From JAAOIF01 sp965217125 (lineage in GTDB: Bacteria > Pseudomonadota > Gammaproteobacteria > PS1 > Pseudothioglobaceae), in the NCBI GenBank assembly GCA_965217125.1, contig OZ244244.1, positions 682,001-746,000 on the forward strand: a stretch of DNA of 64,000 nucleotides, written 5' to 3'. The notes below the pieces were generated by a model, which made no database searches, was not told where the DNA came from, and saw nothing but the letters and a program-made list of their open reading frames with translations. The position numbers and the translations under genes were made by a program. Every line of letters begins with the position of its first letter. The first letter of the stretch is position 1. This document shows positions 60,178 to 64,000 of the stretch, piece after piece.

Positions 60178-60357
60178 ACTCTCTAATATGGCAATTTCAA
60201 CACAGCTGATAAAAATATGGTCAAATTGTGCCGTAATTCCGCTATGTTCTAAGCGAATATCGTGCAAAATAACTGAATTTTCAGAGTTTTTATAATAGGT
60301 TTTAATATAGTAAGCATGGTCTTTTTCAGCCTTATACCCATTTTTCAAGTTTTGCAA
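60178..60357 (-). pseudogene. duplicated fragment of the NERD-domain gene
   Basis: The minus strand reads KNGYKAEKDHAYYIKTYYKN and SENSVILHDIRLEHSGITAQ, then EIAILESK. This is nearly the same as residues about 43-101 of the intact NERD-domain gene (60721-61623). The nucleotides match 61328-61510 closely. No start or later domain is present. It is a duplicated remnant beside the broken giant-gene leader. Confidence 0.75.
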
Positions 60358-60399
60358 TATCCTGTATTAAATTGAGTAACAAAGTAAAGGAGGATAATG

Positions 60400-60618
60400 A
60401 TGGCTAGTGATAGAGATACTTACAAATATCATTTAAAAAGAGGCAATAAAATCTTACATACAGGCATTACTAATGACTTACAACGCCGTGAATATGAGCA
60501 TCAACAAAATTATGGAAACGCAGTTCATATTAAGCAAGTAGGCTATCGCACCACTCGCGAAGCCGGCTTTCAATGGGAAAAAGAACAAAGAAAAAATGGC
60601 AAGCCCGTAGGCCCATAA
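60400..60618 (+). CDS. GIY-YIG-like mini-protein
   Basis: A 72-residue protein from the second ATG (AAAGGAGGATAATG supports it; the first, 60397, is only 4 nt after the site). YKYHLKRGNKILHTGITNDL and a later GYRTTREAGFQWEKEQ follow the pattern of short GIY-YIG-superfamily proteins, in which the I-x-x-G-I-T-N-D-L-x-R-R block forms the core. The nuclease residues are only partly conserved, so activity is uncertain. It is a stand-alone gene. Confidence 0.65.
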   Translation: MASDRDTYKYHLKRGNKILHTGITNDLQRREYEHQQNYGNAVHIKQVGYRTTREAGFQWEKEQRKNGKPVGP

Positions 60619-60720
60619 AACATACTATTTTTATAAATATCTACCAATAGTTAAATTCTCAGTATTTCATAATTTATTTTTGATTTTGGGTCTTAACTAT
60701 CTAAGGCCCATCTATTTTAT

Positions 60721-61623
60721 TCAATCCACTTCTTTTTTAAATTTGCAATTTGGATATCTGCTACAGCCAAAAAATTCATTTGATTTATATTTATCAGGTT
60801 TTTTGCTTGCTTTTCTTAATACTAATTTTCCTTGCCTACATCTGGGGCAATCCTGTTCTAATTTAGGGCTGGAATCCGACTCTTTTTTAAGTTTGGTGGG
60901 CATTTTGTATTTTTGAGTGTAGTCAAATATTTTTGGACTATGATTATTGATTAAAAGATTGCCGATGTCTTTGATAGTATCCCTTGACACCACTTTGAAT
61001 AACAGTTTAACTGCTTTAAAAAATCCAATATCATCCGCTTCTTTAACCCATTGGCTAACAAAAGCATCTCCTCTAACAAAGCCATCAGGCATTTTTTTAT
61101 TAGATACAGTAGTTTCAGGATGGATTAACACTTTATGAGTTATTGAAAAACCGCCTAATAATTCTATTCTATTGCCAAAAATTTTGCTGTCTTTCAAGAA
61201 AGATTTTAATAGCTCTTTATGGCGTTTATTTTGCTCAATTGGATTATGAAATGTTTTTATTGATTTTTTATATGAAACTTCTAAAGAATTATCATCTTTT
61301 ATTTCTAAAACGGCGTTTTTATTAAAACTTTTACTTTCTAATATGGCAATTTCAACACGGTTGATTAAAATATGGTCAAATTGTGCCGTAATTCCGTTAT
61401 GTTCTAAGCGAATATCGTGCAAAATAACTGAATTTTCAGAGTCTTTTAAGTAGATGTCAATATAGTAAGCATGGTCTTTTTCAGCCTTATGCCCATTTTC
61501 AAGTTTTGCAATATCTTGTGAGATTAAGGCTTTTTGCTTATCACTTGTGCTATTTTTAAGTAAGTTATTAAGCACTCGGATGTCGCTTTTATGAGCATCG
61601 CTATCAATTTCTTTTAAAATCAT
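60721..61623 (-). CDS. NERD domain protein with topoisomerase-type zinc finger
   Basis: A 300-residue protein. The NERD (nuclease-related) domain spans about 45-165: GHKAEKDHAYYIDIYLKD, ITAQFDHILINRVEIAILES and K-S-F-N-K-N-A-V. The D-x-x-x-(I/V)-(E/D)-x-K core resembles the PD-(D/E)xK fold. The C-terminal four-Cys zinc finger (CPRCRQGKLVLRKAS then FGCSRYPNCKF) is of the topoisomerase IA type. It probably acts on DNA, possibly in conflict or repair. A fragment is duplicated at 60178-60357. Confidence 0.85.
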   Translation of the reverse strand: MILKEIDSDAHKSDIRVLNNLLKNSTSDKQKALISQDIAKLENGHKAEKDHAYYIDIYLKDSENSVILHDIRLEHNGITAQFDHILINRVEIAILESKSFNKNAVLEIKDDNSLEVSYKKSIKTFHNPIEQNKRHKELLKSFLKDSKIFGNRIELLGGFSITHKVLIHPETTVSNKKMPDGFVRGDAFVSQWVKEADDIGFFKAVKLLFKVVSRDTIKDIGNLLINNHSPKIFDYTQKYKMPTKLKKESDSSPKLEQDCPRCRQGKLVLRKASKKPDKYKSNEFFGCSRYPNCKFKKEVD

Positions 61624-61741
61624 AATTTTATAAATACCTCATAATAGTTAGATTGTCAGTGTTATATTTAACTGCTAATGTTACGCCATAATTCCAACTG
61701 ATTGTTTAATTAAAAAAACAGCAATATTTTCAGAGTAATTG

Positions 61742-61807
61742 TATTATAATTTACAGGGATGGTTTCAGTTTTTTTGATAGTATTTTTAAACAAGCGAGGT
61801 TGGAAAA
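61742..61807 (+). pseudogene. possible tail of a lost hicA upstream of orphan hicB
   Basis: A startless frame reads DGFSFFDSIFKQARLEK and stops with a TGA that overlaps the hicB ATG (ATGA). S-I-x-K-Q-A at the end is like a HicA C-terminus. If so, hicA was lost and only its tail remains. The match is short. Confidence 0.3.
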
Positions 61808-62026
61808 ATGAAGTATTTAATCGTAATCGAACAAACTAAAACAGGGTTTTCTGCTTATTCTCCTGATGTAGATGGTTGCATTGCTACGGGGAAAACCAAG
61901 CAAGAAGTAGAAAATAATATGCAAGAAGCAATGGAATTTCATTTAGAAGGTTTGTTAATGGAAAAACAAGAAATTCCACATTCGCATACTTATTCAAACT
62001 ATTTAGAGGTTGAGGCTACAGCATAA
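61808..62026 (+). CDS. orphan HicB-type antitoxin
   Basis: A 72-residue short HicB: MKYLIVIEQTKTGFSAYSPD then VDGCIATGKTKQEVENNMQ and AMEFHLEG. This is the classic HicB core without a DNA-binding domain. No intact HicA is adjacent. It sits inside an insertion into duplicated glyA leader DNA, flanked by AATTG at 61737-61741 and 62043-62047. Confidence 0.85.
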   Translation: MKYLIVIEQTKTGFSAYSPDVDGCIATGKTKQEVENNMQEAMEFHLEGLLMEKQEIPHSHTYSNYLEVEATA

Positions 62027-62043
62027 CAAATTGAAGTTCCGCA

Positions 62044-62212
62044 ATTGATATTTTATTTGCATTTGTGCCTTAAAATAAATCTTTTTTAGTCTTAAATTTC
62101 TATGTTCAAAAAATCTCAAACTTTAGTTTAGCAAAAATAGATATTCAAATCGCTGATGCAATTATTGCGGAACAGGGCGGCGGAGGCGCATATTGAGTTG
62201 CCAGTAAAAATA
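62044..62212 (+). pseudogene. duplicated 5' end of glyA (broken)
   Basis: Nearly matches 62947-63123 (glyA leader and first ~35 codons), with changes: the ribosome site is replaced (cttaaatttctatgttcaaa), a stop-generating change follows, and a few bases are missing (aacagggcggcggaggcg). The frame cannot encode GlyA. The upstream part of the copy continues at 61717-61741 and is split off by the HicB insertion. Confidence 0.8.
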
Positions 62213-62220
62213 TAATTTAA

Positions 62221-62252
62221 CCTGCAAGTGAAAATATAACTTAACTTGCAGG
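62221..62252 (-). terminator. terminator hairpin after the tandem-repeat protein gene
   Basis: CCTGCAAGT (62221-62229) pairs with ACTTGCAGG (62244-62252), a 9-bp stem just past the minus-strand gene's 3' end. It probably ends that transcript. Confidence 0.55.
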
Positions 62253-62263
62253 GAAAGCAAGGT

Positions 62264-62791
62264 TTATTTTAAACCTTTGACATGAATATATTGGTCGTCA
62301 TTGTCAAAATCAAAAGCTTTAACATCATGCGTTTTACCATCAGGTGAAACTATTTTTATCGGCCAATATTCGCCATTAGCTGCAACTACTTTAACATCTA
62401 AATGGTTGGCATCGCTTATTATTGCGCTAACATCATGATGTTTACCGTTTTTATCAATTGCCTTAATGTCTAAATGTTTTTTATCATCAGAAACAGCCAT
62501 AATAGCATGATGTTTTTTATGACCTGAATCAACTGCCTTAACATGATACTTTACATTATCTAAACCATCATTTAACACTTTAATATCTAAAATGTGATTA
62601 TTCTCATCAAAAAATGCCTTAACATTATGAAGCCTGCCTTTGCTATCAACGGCTTTAATTGCTATCAACTCTTCACCGTTTGGGTGAATTCCTTTGACAT
62701 GCCAAGCAGTCATTTCTGCTTGAGAAGCTACCGTTACTGCCATAATACTAACAAATATTGATGGAATTACTAATTTTGAAAAAATATTCAT
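62264..62791 (-). CDS. secreted tandem-repeat protein
   Basis: A 175-residue protein with a signal peptide (MNIFSKLVIPSIFVSIMAVT, cut near SQAEM) and about six short repeats of about 22-24 residues. They have the form (H/D)-V-K-A-x-D-x-x-G-x-x-H-x-V-x-A followed by L-D-I-K (for example HLDIKAIDKNGKHHDVSAII and HLDVKVVAANGEYWPIKI). The repeats alternate strand and turn and are rich in His, Asp and Lys, suggesting an all-beta or metal-binding surface protein. Not assigned to a family. Confidence 0.75.
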   Translation of the reverse strand: MNIFSKLVIPSIFVSIMAVTVASQAEMTAWHVKGIHPNGEELIAIKAVDSKGRLHNVKAFFDENNHILDIKVLNDGLDNVKYHVKAVDSGHKKHHAIMAVSDDKKHLDIKAIDKNGKHHDVSAIISDANHLDVKVVAANGEYWPIKIVSPDGKTHDVKAFDFDNDDQYIHVKGLK

Positions 62792-62898
62792 AATAAAAAT
62801 CCTTAAAATTGATTAAAAAAATATAACACTATGCTTTGTTATCCAAACCTATTAAAAAACAGCTAACAAAAACACGATGAACATTTTAACCGATATTC

Positions 62899-62912
62899 GA
62901 CACTATAGTGTC
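62899..62912. promoter_or_regulatory. 14-bp perfect palindrome upstream of glyA
   Basis: gacactatagtgtc is perfectly symmetric and lies 101 nt before the glyA start and 107 nt beyond the start of the divergent repeat-protein gene. It could be an operator for either gene. The duplicated leader copy begins after this point, so the palindrome itself is not duplicated. Confidence 0.4.
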
Positions 62913-63013
62913 AAGTATTTGTATAAAAAACAGCAATATTTTAAGTGATAATTGATATTTTATTTGCATTTGTGCGTTAAAATAAATCTTTTTTAATCTT
63001 AAGCAGGAGTTAT

Positions 63014-64000
63014 ATGTTCAAAAAATCTCAAACTTTAGCCAAAGTAGATATTCAAATCAATGATGCAATTATTGCGGAACAGGGGCGGCAGGAGGCGCAT
63101 ATTGAGTTGATTGCCAGTGAAAACTATAGCTCTGTGGCAGTGATGGAAGCGCAAGGCTCACAATTGACCAATAAATATGCAGAAGGTTATCCTAAAAAGC
63201 GATACTATGGAGGTTGTGAGCATGTTGATGTGGTAGAACAATTAGCCATTGAGCGTGCGAAAAAAATATTTAATGCGGATTATGCTAATGTGCAGCCGCA
63301 TTCTGGCTCGCAGGCAAATGCGGCGGTTTTTCAGGCTTTATTGCTACCGGGCGATACAATTTTAGGGATGAGTTTGGCGCATGGCGGGCATTTAACGCAT
63401 GGTGCTGCGCCCTCATTTTCAGGTAAAAATTTTAATGCTGTGCAATATGGCTTAAATACGCAAACTGGAAAAATTGATTATGATGAAGTGGCACATTTGG
63501 CAAAAACCCATAAGCCTAAAATGATTATTGCTGGTTTTTCTGCTTATTCACGCGTGATTGATTGGCAGCGTTTTAAAGATATTGCTGATGAAGTTGGGGC
63601 TTATTTAATGGTAGATATGGCGCATGTGGCAGGTTTGGTTGCGGTGGGCGAATATCCAAGCCCTGTTAATATTGCCGATGTTACTACTACTACTACACAT
63701 AAAACTTTACGAGGTCCTAGAGGCGGTTTGATTTTGGCTAAGGCGAATCAAACAATCGAGAAAAAACTTAATTCTGCGATTTTCCCCGGCATTCAGGGCG
63801 GTCCGTTGATGCATGTTATTGCGGCTAAAGCAGTGGCTTTTAAAGAGGCGATGAGTGCTGACTACAAGGTTTATCAACAACAAGTTATAGTGAATGCAAA
63901 AGCGATGGCAAATACTTTTATTCAGCGCGGTTTTGATGTGGTTTCAGGTGGGACCGATAATCATTTATTTTTAGTTAGTTTTATTGCACAGGGCTTAACT
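63014..64000 (+). CDS. glyA: serine hydroxymethyltransferase (3' end beyond window)
   Basis: GlyA interconverts serine and glycine and charges tetrahydrofolate with one-carbon units. The frame starts MFKKSQTLAKVDIQINDAII, and the class signatures are HIELIASENYSS, YAEGYPKKRYYGG, VQPHSGSQANAAVFQALL and the PLP Lys in TTTTTHKTLRGPRGG. GCAGGAGTT precedes the ATG. About 330 residues are visible, so roughly 90 more lie outside the window. Confidence 0.96.
   Translation, partial: MFKKSQTLAKVDIQINDAIIAEQGRQEAHIELIASENYSSVAVMEAQGSQLTNKYAEGYPKKRYYGGCEHVDVVEQLAIERAKKIFNADYANVQPHSGSQANAAVFQALLLPGDTILGMSLAHGGHLTHGAAPSFSGKNFNAVQYGLNTQTGKIDYDEVAHLAKTHKPKMIIAGFSAYSRVIDWQRFKDIADEVGAYLMVDMAHVAGLVAVGEYPSPVNIADVTTTTTHKTLRGPRGGLILAKANQTIEKKLNSAIFPGIQGGPLMHVIAAKAVAFKEAMSADYKVYQQQVIVNAKAMANTFIQRGFDVVSGGTDNHLFLVSFIAQGLT

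Overview
The window is AT-rich, gene-dense bacterial DNA of gammaproteobacterial type. The isc cluster, the thrS-infC-rpmI-rplT-pheST-ihfA block, a Ste24-like M48 protease, LysC-IlvE-AroK and glyA have ordinary gammaproteobacterial form. The toxin-like secreted proteins, many toxin-antitoxin genes and large surface-type proteins fit a sulfur-oxidizing symbiont of the SUP05/Thioglobus/Bathymodiolus-symbiont kind. That assignment is inference from style, not from a marker gene.

Layout. (1) 1-4480 is accessory DNA: a secreted lipoprotein, a secreted protein that looks like an aerolysin-type pore former with a beta/gamma-crystallin-like tail, a RelE/ParE toxin with its antitoxin, gene fragments, and four copies of a composite repeat made of a purine-rich satellite plus a GC-rich hairpin core. 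(2) 4483-21284 is core DNA: tRNA-Lys, rsgA, a c-type cytochrome, an M48 protease, then a long plus-strand run (lysC, ilvE, zinc-finger protein, aroK, TolC-like protein, M61 peptidase, ttcA, acyltransferase, cysE) and iscR-iscS-iscU-iscA-hscB-hscA-fdx. Two extra small ORFs sit between hscB and hscA; one looks like the tail of a zeta-toxin-type kinase. (3) 21300-31200 is an island with almost every gene on the minus strand: LysE/RhtB, EamA, AzlCD and SMR transporters, HicAB, tiny membrane peptides, a DUF5655-like protein and hypotheticals. At least two integron-type attC sites, several degenerate ones, remnants of REP-associated tyrosine transposases (RAYT) and a scattered short motif punctuate it. 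No integron integrase is present, so it looks like a cassette cluster without its integrase. (4) 31259-42238 is core again: thrS, infC (AUU start), rpmI, rplT, a lipoprotein, pheS, pheT, ihfA, an EamA transporter, a DUF502 protein, msrA, a MoeB/ThiF protein and tRNA-Pro. (5) 42369-60180 holds an RDD protein, a DUF2283 protein, a lipoprotein with a Spondin_N-like domain, and four tandem giant genes (976-1514 aa). (6) 60180-64000 has a GIY-YIG-like mini-protein, a NERD nuclease-like protein with a duplicated fragment, an orphan HicB, a secreted tandem-repeat protein, a duplicated glyA 5' end, and glyA running off the end.

The most unusual content is the family of four giant secreted proteins. 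All share an almost identical leader, signal peptide and pair of dockerin/EF-hand-like repeats. Their long bodies are mosaics of 80-110 residue modules that recur within and between the genes. I recognise no described family for these modules. The shared blocks suggest repeated recombination at one locus, as expected for a diversifying surface or secreted protein system.
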